From the NCBI RefSeq assembly GCF_035582795.1, contig NW_027445626.1:620001-684000 (forward strand): 64,000 nt of DNA, in the 5' to 3' direction. The DNA comes from Mycteria americana. Lineage: Eukaryota; Chordata; Aves; Ciconiiformes; Ciconiidae. The translations under genes and the position numbers were made by a program. The notes under the pieces were generated by a model. It was not told the origin of the DNA, made no database searches, and saw nothing but the letters and a program-made list of their open reading frames with translations. Shown here one piece after another: positions 34,800-45,419 of this stretch (its first letter is position 1; each line of letters begins with the position of its first letter).

Positions 34800-34892
34800 C
34801 CTGAGCCTCCTGCCCTGCCAGCACATCCCTGCTCTGCCACACTCCCTGCCACGGCTCCTGGGGACTCCTGGGGACAATGACGACAGCAGGGC

Positions 34893-34940
34893 AATATATC
34901 TCTGCAGATGCCAGCCCAGCTACAGGACGAGCCAATCAAA
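34893..34940 (-). promoter_or_regulatory. Candidate promoter of the SRCR receptor
   Basis: On the minus strand GATATATTGC (34900-34893) forms a TATA-like box about 95 bases before the start codon. An inverted CCAAT box (ATTGG, 34936-34932) lies about 35 bases further upstream. The spacing is normal for a TATA promoter, with transcription starting near 34865. Inference from sequence only. Confidence 0.4.
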
Positions 34941-35039
34941 GCAGCAGGGCCTTTCTCGACATTATCGGGAGCTATCTCCCCTCCGACACAGCCCAGCCCT
35001 CCAATGAACTTCTCCAGCGCCATTCATGACCATATATGA

Positions 35040-36000
35040 GAGACGGCTCTGCTACAGGTGTCACGTCACTTTGGTGGGGGGCCGTCACAGGACAGGGCTG
35101 CTTGTGTGGGGGTAAATGGATTTTTCACCCCCTCAACCCTGCTTTCTCAACCAGGAGCACTGAGCATCTCCTATGCCAGGCACAGCCAAGAGCCCAAGGT
35201 GAGAGTGTCCAGCCACCCTCGTGCCGTGGGAAGCACAGGGCTGGGGCTGCGCCGGAGGCTGTGTCAGGAAGGGAGGGAAACAGCCCCTGTCCCTGCTACA
35301 GACCCCGCTGTGCTGGGAGCAGCAGCTGGGAAAGGGCCTTAGCCCAGGCCAGAGCCCCGTCCCAGGAGTGCTGGCTCACCCTTCCTTCCCTGGAGAGCCC
35401 CATGGAAGGTCCCTCGCAGGAGCCGGAGCTGGGACATGTCCCTGCCCTGGCAGCAGACGTGCAGCCCAGAGGCTCAGACAGATCCCTGACTGTCAGCGTG
35501 TCACCGAGGGGCCGTTATTCCCCGCGGGCGCATCGGGAGCTCCAGCCTGCAGGTGCACAAACCACAGCCCACGTGGCCTCGCAGCACTCCCCACGCTCCC
35601 CCCGCAGCGCCCAGGCAGGAAGTCTGTGGTTTCCTCCTGGCGCCGTGCCCAGGCACATCCCTGCGGGGTCCCCGAGCCACCCCCACCCCGACTGCTCCAG
35701 CCAGGGCTGCAGGGGCTGCTCCTTCGGCCTCGCAGGCATGGGGCCGGGCAGCTCCTGTCCTCCGTGAAGCCCTTGTGACAGCACACGGTCGCTCTGCACC
35801 GAGCCCCACAGCCATGGGGTGCCATCGGTGATGTCACCACTGCCACTGCTGTGTGCTCATGGGTTATCCTGATGGTGACCTCACACCCTCCTACTGCTGG
35901 CACTTTTTGTGCATGCGTTACAGTGTCACACATGTGTGTGCAGTGTATGGACTTCTGATGATGATGGTTCTTCCAAAAAGCTGTATTTGGTCATTGTCAA
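35040..36000. other. GC-rich interval upstream of the SRCR receptor
   Basis: CpG-rich near 35480-35700, with long chance frames on both strands. No gene recognised. Could be a regulatory or CpG-island-like stretch. Confidence 0.3.
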
Positions 36001-36009
36001 AATATTGTT

Positions 36010-36325
36010 TTGGTGACATCAGAAGCACCTACAGAAGCTATGTGCCAGCTTCTGGCCTACCAGCTACTCAGGCAGCAGTGACATCACAAGCTCATGCACA
36101 GCCCCTGGCCTATCTGCTACTCAGCCACAGAGGATGTCATAGCATCTACCTCTGATATTGGCCTGCTCCTGGCCTATCGGCCATTCAGGCACCAATGACC
36201 TCAAAACCACCTACAGAATCTATGGGCCTGCTCCTGCCATACCAGCTACTCAGGCAGCAGTGACATTAGAAGAAGCACCTACACATGCCATGGGCCAACC
36301 CCAGGCCTATGAGCTACTCAGACAT
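36010..36325 (+). repeat. Tandem minisatellite, about 57-68-base units
   Basis: Five units start near 36013, 36078, 36135, 36196 and 36261. Each has a TGACATCA-like core and a version of GGCCTATCAGCTACTCAGGC. The reverse complement of the 6120-6520 repeat matches the same core and CTGGCCTATC motif. Confidence 0.65.
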
Positions 36326-36344
36326 GACATGAGACACATCAAAG

Positions 36345-36560
36345 ACCAGAGACGACCATCCCCAATCCCAAATCCTTGGTGTCCCTCAAGGACCAGAGAA
36401 CCCCAAGACCTTGGTGTCCCTCAAACCCCAAACCACAAGACCTTGGTGTCCTTTAGGGACCATCAATGACTACCCCAAACCCCAAGACCTTGATGTCCCT
36501 CAAACCTCAAGACCTTGCTGTCCCTCAAATACCAGAGATCATCTTCCCCATTCCCCCCAT
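36345..36560 (+). repeat. Short tandem repeat array, about 28-base units
   Basis: Repeats of CCCAAGACCTTGGTGTCCCTCAAA, about six copies with variation. Confidence 0.75.
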
Positions 36561-36824
36561 TCCCGACATGTTGGGGGGGTGCTGGTGGCCTATCTCAGCA
36601 CTTCGTTTCTGCACTACCCCCACCAGAGAGGACCACAGGCTGTCCCACTGCTGGGGGGCTTAATTCACCCTGGGCTTTAATTGCCCCCACCTGAAAAACC
36701 CCAGCAGCAAGAAGGCCTGTGGCCACAAGATCAAGTGGTGGGCCTGGCAGCTCCGTCAGCCCCCCCCGCAGTGGGGGGACCTCCCCAGCCAGGTAGGGTG
36801 GGGTGTCCCCCTCTTCTACCCCCA

Positions 36825-37560
36825 TGTTTGTACCCCCATTTATAGCCCCCCCATTTATTGCCCCCCATTTTTAGCCCCCCTATTTATTGCCCCCCCTTTT
36901 TAGCCCCTCATTTTTCATCCCCAATTATAACCCCCTCATTTATCACCCTGATTTATACCCCCCAAATTATAGCCCCTGTTTATCCCCCCCATATATACCC
37001 CCTGTTTATACCCACCATCTATTACCCTCCCCATATATATCCTCCTATATACCCCCATATATACCTCTCCCTCTATATTGTCTATATACCTCCATATACA
37101 CCCCTCCCCATATACACCCCTCCCCATATGGACCACTTCCCATAAATACCTCCCCCATTTATAACCCCGATTTACAACCCCCTTTTTAACCCCCCCATTT
37201 AAACCCCCATTTACACCCCTCCCCATATATCCCTCCTATGTACCCCTCCCCATAAATACCACCCATTTATACCCCCCTTTTTAACCCCCCATTTATAACC
37301 CTATTTACAACCATCCCCATATATACCTACTGTATATACCCACATTTATATATGCCCCTATATAACACCTTATAGATATAGTCTCAATATATACCCGTGT
37401 ATATAACCCCATATACATATACTTTCCATATATACCGCCTATATATACCCCCCTATATATACTCTCCATATATAAACCCTTATAGTTTCCACATATCCCC
37501 CTCCCCATATATACACCTCCCCTTACATAGCCCCTATATATACCCCCATTTACCCCCAGT
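36825..37560 (+). repeat. C-rich/AT-rich minisatellite
   Basis: Irregular units of the CCCCCATTTATA and TATATACCCC kinds, nearly free of G on this strand. Tyr/Pro/Ile-rich open frames here are repeat artefacts. Confidence 0.85.
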
Positions 37561-37679
37561 CCTGTCCCACAGGGGAGGTGGAGGTAATGGGGGGGACCCC
37601 CTGGTGGGGGTGCTGCCAGGTGAGAGTTTATGGGGTCCCTCGGGGGGGGTGGGGGGAGCACCCCCATTGACCCCCCCAC

Positions 37680-38560
37680 GTTGCTCTTTGGAGTCACCAA
37701 ATTACCCCCGGGGACCCCAAATTAGCCCTAGGGATGCCCAAAATGCCCCAGGGACTCCAAAACTGCCCCAGGGAAACACAAACTACCCCAGGGTCCTCTC
37801 AACATATACCAGGAACCCAAAAATTAATCCCAGGGACTCCAGAAGTGCCCCTGGGACCCCCCAAATTTCCCAAGGGATCCCCAGCTTCCCCAGGGAATCC
37901 CCAAACTACCCCCAAGGACCCCCAACATCCCCAGGGACCCACAAACTGCCCCCAAGCACCCCAAATTACCCCCAGGGACCCCAAAACTGCCACAGGGACC
38001 ACAAAACTGCCCCTAAAGCCCTTTGAACTATCTTCAGGGATCCCCAAAACTACCCCAGGGACCCCCAAACAGTCCCTAAGATCCGTTGAGTTGCTTCCAG
38101 GGACCCTACATTAGCCCAGGGTCTCACAAAAACACCCTAAGCCCCCTCGACCTACCCCCAGGGACCCACCAACTGGCCCAGGAGCCCCAAAGTGCCCCAG
38201 GGACCACACAATTGCAAAGGGACTCCAAAACTACCCCCAGTGACAAGCAAACTGCCTCAGGGACCCCCAAATTACACCCACAGACCTCCCCAAACTGCCC
38301 CAGGGACCCCAAAACTGCCATGGAACCCCCCAGCTTCCCCAGTGACTCCCAACATCTCCAGGGAGCCCCAGATTACACCAAACTACCCCAGAGATCCCAC
38401 AAACTGCCCCCAGGGACTTGCAGATTAGTCTCAGAGACACCCTAAACTGCACCAGGGACCCCCAACGTCCCCAGGGACACCAAACTTCCCCTAGGAATCC
38501 CAACAGATACCCAACTGCCCCAGGGATGCCCAGAATTACCACAGGGCCTCCACAAATCAC
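37680..38560 (+). repeat. CCCAGGGACCCC minisatellite
   Basis: About 40 irregular units of 18-24 bases built on CCCAGGGACCCCCAAACTGC. The Pro/Thr/Lys-rich frame on + and the Gly/Trp/Val-rich frame on - are products of the repeat. Confidence 0.9.
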
Positions 38561-38639
38561 CCCCCAACATCCCCCAAATCCTATCGCCCCTATATCCCCC
38601 CCTCCTCCACCTGCTAAAGAACCCATCCCCAACTAGCCC

Positions 38640-39990
38640 CCACCCCACCCCCCGGATCCCCATCCTCCCCCATAAGCAGTGACTGGGAGGAAGACCCCAA
38701 AGATGAAGATTTATGGGTGGAGCTGAAAAGGCTGCGGGAAATGAAGTTGGAGGTCACAGGGACGTTTTGGGGAGACCCACACAGTATTGAACCATCTCCG
38801 TCCTCTTGCTGGGCTCAGTGTCTGTACTGGGGGAACATCCAGACCTGCATGGGCTCACACATGCCCACACCCTGGCAGACGCCAGAGCAGGGCTGTCTGC
38901 AAACCCTCACGGGGGCCATGGCCAAGGCAGGGAAGGGGTCGGGTGCTGGGGTGGGCAGTCAAAGCTGGGTGGCTGCAGGGGAATGAGGCACTGAGGTCGC
39001 TTGTGGGAACTGTGCCGGGAGGATGTTTCCCCAGCCCTGAATGCACCCTGTCCCAAGTTGGTGTTTGCACAGCAGAGGTCTAGGGCCACATGTGGGGATG
39101 CAGGTGTGGGCCAGCCCAGGGACAGGGACAGGGATCTCAACAAAAGCCACGATGCTCCAAGAACCTCCCACACTGATGGAAACCCTAAATTGCCCTCAAT
39201 CCCCAGCCAGGCAGGGCTGTCACCCCAGTCAGTGCGATTGCTGTGGAGACCCAAGAGACATGCTGGGCTGGGAGGTGCAGGGCAGCCAGGACTGACCCCA
39301 GCACTCCCAGGAACCTCTCTGCAGCCACAGCAGCTCTCCACAGCTGGGACAAGACTCGCTGATGCTCTCTCCATGGCCAGGGGTCTCTTGGGGCTGTAGC
39401 CACTGGCACTGCCTGCTGGGAACCCCAGACCTAGTTCTGAGCCCCAGTGCCCTGCACCACAGCTCTTAGTACCTCCCTTCCCATGCCACCATCCTCTCTC
39501 AGGAGCACCACCAAGGGCATTACTCCCTGACCAGGTATGCAGAGGAGCTGCTGGAGGTCTTCTCTGCTCACCCTTTCTGACCAAAACCCTGCCTCAGTGT
39601 CAGCCCACAGGCACCACATTCCCTCTGTGTTAGGTGCTGGGTGTCTCCACATGCCCTCCTCTGAGCCCAGGCAGGGACCCCCAGGGTGTCTCTCTGCTCA
39701 CAGCTGGCCACAATGCCTGGCTGTGCAGTCACAGGGGATCCTGGTGTTGCCACACTTGGAGAGAAGGTTGTGGTTGTCCTTGCTTACAGTAGGCATGAGG
39801 GTGTGTCTGGCAGTCAGGAAGGAAAGACAAGGACAAGAGACAATGTGGACAAGAAGCAGGCAAGGAAATTTCAAATGAGGTTTAAGGAAAAAATGCATAC
39901 ATTTATAGTTGATTAGTACTGGGTCCACGGTCCAGGCATTCTCAAAACTCAAGTGGGAAAAGCACTCACCAACCTGATCTAACGGACAAG
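38640..39990. other. Unannotated interval, possible lone exon
   Basis: An acceptor-like CCATAAGCAG ends at 38676. The next 90 bases read DWEEDPKDED then LWVELKRLREMKLEVTG, an acidic/helical stretch unlike the repeats around it. It may be an exon of an unrecognised gene or chance. The rest shows nothing I can name. Confidence 0.25.
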
Positions 39991-40059
39991 CTCTCAGAGC
40001 AGAGCGTAGCACTGGACACCTCCACTGGTTCCTTCTGACTCTTCTTGGCGGCACCTCTG

Positions 40060-42110
40060 GAGATGGCCTAGTCTAGTCTAGAGCGGGATGCCCAATACAG
40101 GCTCCAGCTGGATTTTGAATATCTCCATGCATGGAAACTCCACAACCTCTCTGGACAACCTGTTCCAGTAATCAACCACCCTCACAGATGAAAGGTGTTT
40201 TCTTGTGTTGAGATGGAAGTTCCTGTGCTTCCCTTGCTACCCGTTGTCTGTCACTGGGCACCACAGAGAAAAGCCTGGCTACCTCTTCTTCATTCCCTCC
40301 CATCAGGTATTGATACACATGGACAAGATCCCTATGAGCCTTCCCTCTCCAGGGTAAACAGGCCCAGCTCTCTCAGCCTCTCCTCCTGAAGGATGCTTGT
40401 GTGCCTTCATCATCTTTGTGGCCCTTTGCTGGACTCCCTCCAGTCACTCCATGTCTCTCTTGTACTGGGCAGCCCAGCACTGGACACAGCACTCCACACG
40501 TGGCTTCAGCAGTGCTGACTAGAGGGGAAGGATCACCTCTCTCCACCTGCTGGCAAACCTCTCCTGAACGCAGCCCAGGAGGCTGTTGGCCTGCTTTGCC
40601 ACACAGCCGCACTGCTGGCTCGTGGCCAGCTTGTTAGCCACCACGACCCCCTGATCCTTCTCTAGAAACCTGCTTTCCAGGCAGTCAGCCCCCAGCCCCC
40701 AGTACTGGTCCATGGCGTTATGCCTGCCCAGGGGCAGGACTTTGTCTTTCCCTTCGTTGAACTTGACGAGCTTCCTCTCTGCCCACTTCTCCAGCCTGCC
40801 CACGTCCTTCTGAGCGGCAGTGCAACCAGCCGCTCTACCAGCCACTCCTCCCAGTTCTGTATCATCCACAAACCTGCTCACGATGCCCCTGGTCCCATCC
40901 TCCAGGACTCCAATCAAAGGCTGTATAGAACGGGACCCATATCAACCCCTGGGCTACACCCCTGGTGATTATCCTCCAGCTGGACTTTGTGCCACTGGAC
41001 ACAGCCTTCTGGGATTCAGGCACTTTTCCATCCATCTCATTTTCCACTTCTCTAGTCCATACTTGCTCAGTTTGTCTACAGGGGTATCATGGAGAGCCAG
41101 GCTGACAGCTCCCTGCATCCTCCTTCTTGCCCTGCTTAAAGATAGGGTTTACATTTGCTTTCTTCCAGTCCTCAGGAACCTTGCCCAATCCCCATGACCT
41201 TTCCAACATGATGTCAAGTGGCCTTGCAATGACATCAGCCATCTTCCTCAGCACTCACCAGTGCATCCCCTCAGGTCCCAAGGACTTATGCACGTGCACA
41301 TTCTTTAAATGTTCCCTAACCTGGGTAAGTTGCACCAAGGGTAAGTCTTCCATGCCCTGCCTCTGGTCTTGGGGGCCTGGCATTCCTGCAGGTTGGTCTT
41401 CCCAGTAAACTCAGAGAGGAAGAAGGCATGGCTCTTTCTTGGCCCTTTCTGTGCTGTTTGTCACCAGGGCCCCTAGCCCATCTAGCAGCAGGCCCACATT
41501 TTCCCGAGCCTTCCTTTTGCTGCTGGTGTCGTTCTTAAACCCTTTCTTCATGCCCTTCATGTCCAGATTGAATTACCAGATGAGATCGAGATGGACTTTG
41601 CCTTTCCTAACACTCTCACTGAATGGTTGGGAGGTTCATGGTGCCCTCCAGAAGCCTCCTGAGTGTCTTGTGCCCTGCTGTGCTGCCTCTCAGGCAGACA
41701 TCTGACTGGGTAATGTCCCCGATGAGGACCAGGGACTGCAAATGAGAACCTGCTTCTACTTCTCTGAAGAAAACCTCATCTGCTGCTTCTTCTTAATATG
41801 GTTGGTCCATAGCAGACACCACCTACAATGTTATCCACGTTGCTCTGCCCACTAATCCTCATCCATCAGCTCTCATCTGGCTCATCACCTGGCACTAGGA
41901 AGAGCTCCATCCTGTCCTTCTGCTCACTCACATACAGGACAACTTCCCCTCCTCACCGACCTGCCCCGTCCTTCCTAAAGAGACTGCTTCCATCCATGGC
42001 TACCCTCCAGTGATGTGAGCTATGTGGCTGTATCTTGGGTACCTAAGTGAGATTATAGCTCAGGAATTGCCCACACTGTGTGCATTCCTGTCAAGACACA
42101 TCAGAGGTGT
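40060..42110 (-). mobile_element. CR1 LINE, about 2 kb, minus orientation
   Basis: Reading the minus strand, an endonuclease-side remnant (near 41800) has a decayed GGVYYGP block. Next come reverse-transcriptase pieces near 41150 and 40860 (VSRFVDDTELGG) and KWAERKLVKFNEGKDKVLPLG, then LLGCVQERFASRWREVILPL near 40530. The CR1 3' region follows down to about 40060. Several frame breaks and stops are present. It is 5' truncated. Confidence 0.85.
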
Positions 42111-42459
42111 GCCCAGCCATGCTGATTTCCCTGCTGGAGAAATGAGATTGAGGGCTACTTAACAGGTGCCCACAAACAGCCCTGGTTGAACCCTTTGCTT
42201 CACCTCCAACTTCCTTCTTCCATGTTTCCCCCAGCCCAGGTTCTTCCCTTTGGTCATCCTCCAACCCTCCCACACAAGAAGCCCACCTCTGTTTTCCCTT
42301 TGCCCACTGGCCCTGGCTTTGCTTGCCTGGTGCCCTCTGTTGGTGTGTCTGGGATGGCTGCATTGCAAATTCTTACTTTGGTCTGCAAGTCTGTTAGACT
42401 AGGACCTTCTTTTATTATCCGTCTTGTCCTGCAGTTCCTCATGCTGTCATCTTGTTAGA

Positions 42460-43080
42460 GGCACCACAGGACAGGGTGGCCAACAGAAACCTCACCAAGT
42501 TTTACAAGGAGAAGTGGCCAGTCCTGCATCAGGAGCAGAATAACCCCATGTATCAAGGCAAGCATGGAGCTGACCAGCTGAGGAGTGAGCCTGAGGAGAA
42601 GGCGTGGTTGCTACAAGGGATGCTATAGGAAGCCAGTGCAGCATGTTGACCACGAATCAGGCCAGCTGCATATGGGGCTGAATTAGGAGGAGTATGGCCA
42701 CCCAGACAAGGGGAGTTAGCTCCTCCCTTGACTCAGCAGGAGTGTGGCCACATCTGAACTAATCTGTGCTGGGGTGGGGCTCCATGTTCTGCAGGAGTGG
42801 GGAGGACCTGGAGAAGGTGCAGAGTACATCTGCCAAGATGGGGTGAAGGGGCTGAATCCCATGACTTGTGTGCAGAGGCTGAGGGACCTGGGCTGCTTTG
42901 GCCTCCTGATGTAGAGGCCAAGGACAATGTTGTCATGGCCTGCAGCTGCTTGAAGGGTGCTTTCAGAGAGGATGAAGATTTCCTTTGTAGAGGAAACAGC
43001 ACGAGAAAGGAGAAGGTTTGGAGTCTGAGCCTGGGCATGAGGAAAAAGGAAATGTCACTTGAAGGGTAGTGCTGTGGTGC
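42460..43080 (+). mobile_element. CR1-like remnant
   Basis: Scattered similarity to CR1 3' sequence (for example GAGGCTGAGGGACCTGGGCTG near 42876). Heavily decayed, so family and limits are uncertain. Confidence 0.35.
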
Positions 43081-44396
43081 AACCGGGCACTGGGGGGGGT
43101 GGTGTTTGTCTGTGTTACAAATGCCCTGGGGCACCTTCCCCAGCTGTCCATGCCACCAAAGACAACAGACCAGCCTCCTCTCTCCTGTGTCTGCAAGTCT
43201 CCGCTGCCTTCCACAAGCCCTGACTCTGCACCAGCAACCCCCTGGTGTGAGTCCTCACCCTGCATGGTCAGGCAGCTCAGCTAACTTCAGTGCGTTCCTC
43301 TCCCAAGTAGTTTCCACCACAGCCCTGTCCCTATCTGGTGTTCCCCAGCACTTCCCTCCCCTACCCATCTATCTCTGTCCAGCCCAGAAAAGCAGCCCAT
43401 TCTGGGCTGACCCCATGGCCGTGCCCACTGATGGGTACTGCAAAGCTCTGCACACTCAACCCCACAGCCCCAGCCCCTCTGAAGCTAACAGTAACTCCTG
43501 CCAGAGAGGCAGAGAGGTGTCTCAGTCCCAGGGCTGAGGGCCAGCCATGGCATGAGGAGATGGAGGCCAGTGTCTGCTCCTGTCTCCAAGACAGCCTTAT
43601 TGTCCATGGCCAGCAAACCCCTCTGTGCCAGCCCCACTCCCAGGAAAAGGCTCCTGGCCCAGGGCATCCTCAGGCTGCTCCAGCCACCCAAGCAATAGAG
43701 AAGCCTGCCCGAGCTGGTGCATTCAGAAATAGATATCTCTTTGTCATTTATTCCCCCCTAGAAGCACAGAGTTGCTGCTTTCTCTTCTCCAGACATGTCC
43801 CTGCCCCCAGAGAGCCTTTCACCATGGAAGTTTGTCCATGCTGGCCTGACTTGCCGCTCCTTCCTCCTCCCTGTGCCCTCCACAGGGTCCCACGCTGTTG
43901 GTATTGCTCTGCAGAGCGAGCGGGCTGTGGTGCCTGAAAGCCATGGGGTGACATTCCCAGGCAGATCCCTGTTGATCATTCACCATCTCGGGTGGAACTG
44001 GGCACCCACAGGTGAAGGCTCAGCCCAGGCCCATTCTCTAACACATTGCCCCATGACCTCCTCCCCTCATCCCATGGGGAGAACCCAAGCAAAGCAGCAC
44101 GGCCTTGTGGGGGCAATTTCTTCAGCCTGAGCTCAGCTTTGGAAGAAGAGCCCAACCTCCAGACACCACCATGAGGAAATCCCCTTTTATTACAGAGGTG
44201 CGACACGAGAAGCCAGCTGTACCATTGTGCCAGACACACGTGAACAGGCCTCTGGGTCAGACAGGCTGGGTTCATGCCTCTGGGGAAGTGGAGTGGATGC
44301 AGACACGGACAAACATGGTCATCACAGATAAAGTGGCCAAAGCACAGGAGGTTCCCAAGATGAATTTGAAATCACTTCTGAAGAGACGTGAGCAGG
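43081..44396. other. Unannotated interval downstream of OR14 copy 2
   Basis: No gene recognised. AATAAA on the minus strand at 44191-44186 may end the OR14 copy 2 transcript. Confidence 0.35.
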
Positions 44397-45419
44397 CTAT
44401 TGCTGCTGAGAAAGAGCTGATTGAATCAGCTTCTTCAATGTGTCTTTAAGCTCCTGGTTCCTCATGCTGTAGATGAGGGGGTTCACAGCTGGAGGCACTA
44501 CTGAGTACAGAACTGCCACCAGCATATCCAGCAATGGGGAGGAGATGGAGGGGGGCTTCAGGTAGGCAACCATGACAGTGCTAATAAACAAAGAGACCAC
44601 GGCCAGGTGAGGGAGGCACATGGAAAACGCTTTGTGTCGTCCCTGCTCAGAGGGGATCTTCAGCACTGCCCTGAAGATCTGCACATAGGACAGCACAATG
44701 AAAACAAAACACACAAAATCCACAAATATACTAACCACAATAACCCACACTTCCCGGAGGTAAGCATCTGAGCAGGAGAGCTTGAGGATCTGGGGGATTT
44801 CACAGAAGAACTGGTCTAGGGCATTGCCTTGGCAGAGAGGTATTGAAAATGTATTGGCAGTGTGGAGTAGAGCATATACGAAACCACTGGCCCAGGCAGC
44901 TGCTGCCATGTGGACACAAGCTCTGCTGCCTACGAGGGTCCCGTAGTGCAGGGGTTTGCAAATGGCAATGTAGCGGTCATAGGACATGATGGTGAGGAGA
45001 GAAAACTCTGCTGAAATGAAAAAGACAAACAGAAAGACCTGGGCAGCACATCCCAGGTAGGAGATGGCCTTGCTGTCCCACAAGGTATTGGCCATGGCTT
45101 TGGGGACAGTGGTGGAAATGGATGCCAGGTCGAGGAGAGAGAGGTTGAGGAGGAAGAAGTACATGGGGGTGTGGAGGTGATGGTTGCAGACTACAGCGGT
45201 GATGATGAGTCCATTGCCCAGGAGGGCAGCCAGGTAGATGCCCAGGAAGAGCCAGAAGTGCAAGAGCTGCAGCTCCCGTGTGTCCATGAATGCCAGGAGA
45301 AGGAACTCGGTGATAGAGCTGCCATTGGATATTTGCTGTCTCCAGGCATGGGGACCCGTGCAAAGAGGAAAAGTCATTGACAAGTTAGGGGAGACTTTTC
45401 TGAGCAAAACCAAAGCCAT
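44397..45419 (-). CDS. Olfactory receptor, family 14-like (OR14 copy 2), start codon and acceptor altered
   Basis: A minus-strand odorant receptor frame of 340 codons, open from ATG 45419 to the stop at 44399-44397. All receptor motifs are sound: GNGLIITAVV, HTPMYFFLLNLSLLDLAS, MSYDRYIAICKPLHYGTL, HKAFSMCLPHL, PAVNPLIYSMRNQELK. The residue aligned with the usual first methionine is isoleucine (ISNGSS; ATA at 45332-45330). Likewise the splice acceptor ahead of it, CAG in both sister genes, reads CGG here. Translation would need an upstream ATG (45419 or 45377) on an unspliced or differently spliced RNA, adding about 15-29 residues, or a later one (MDTREL) that drops the glycosylation site. It may therefore be a gene that has lost proper expression while its frame remains intact. 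Confidence 0.82.
   Translation of the reverse strand: MALVLLRKVSPNLSMTFPLCTGPHAWRQQISNGSSITEFLLLAFMDTRELQLLHFWLFLGIYLAALLGNGLIITAVVCNHHLHTPMYFFLLNLSLLDLASISTTVPKAMANTLWDSKAISYLGCAAQVFLFVFFISAEFSLLTIMSYDRYIAICKPLHYGTLVGSRACVHMAAAAWASGFVYALLHTANTFSIPLCQGNALDQFFCEIPQILKLSCSDAYLREVWVIVVSIFVDFVCFVFIVLSYVQIFRAVLKIPSEQGRHKAFSMCLPHLAVVSLFISTVMVAYLKPPSISSPLLDMLVAVLYSVVPPAVNPLIYSMRNQELKDTLKKLIQSALSQQQ

Noticed and set aside
35036-35767. 243-codon frame upstream of the SRCR receptor
   Set aside because: GC-rich region with several overlapping frames on both strands, with no domain and no splice context.
37734-38114. Pro/Thr/Lys-rich repeat protein frame
   Set aside because: It is the translation of the CCCAGGGACCCC minisatellite and breaks where the unit length changes.
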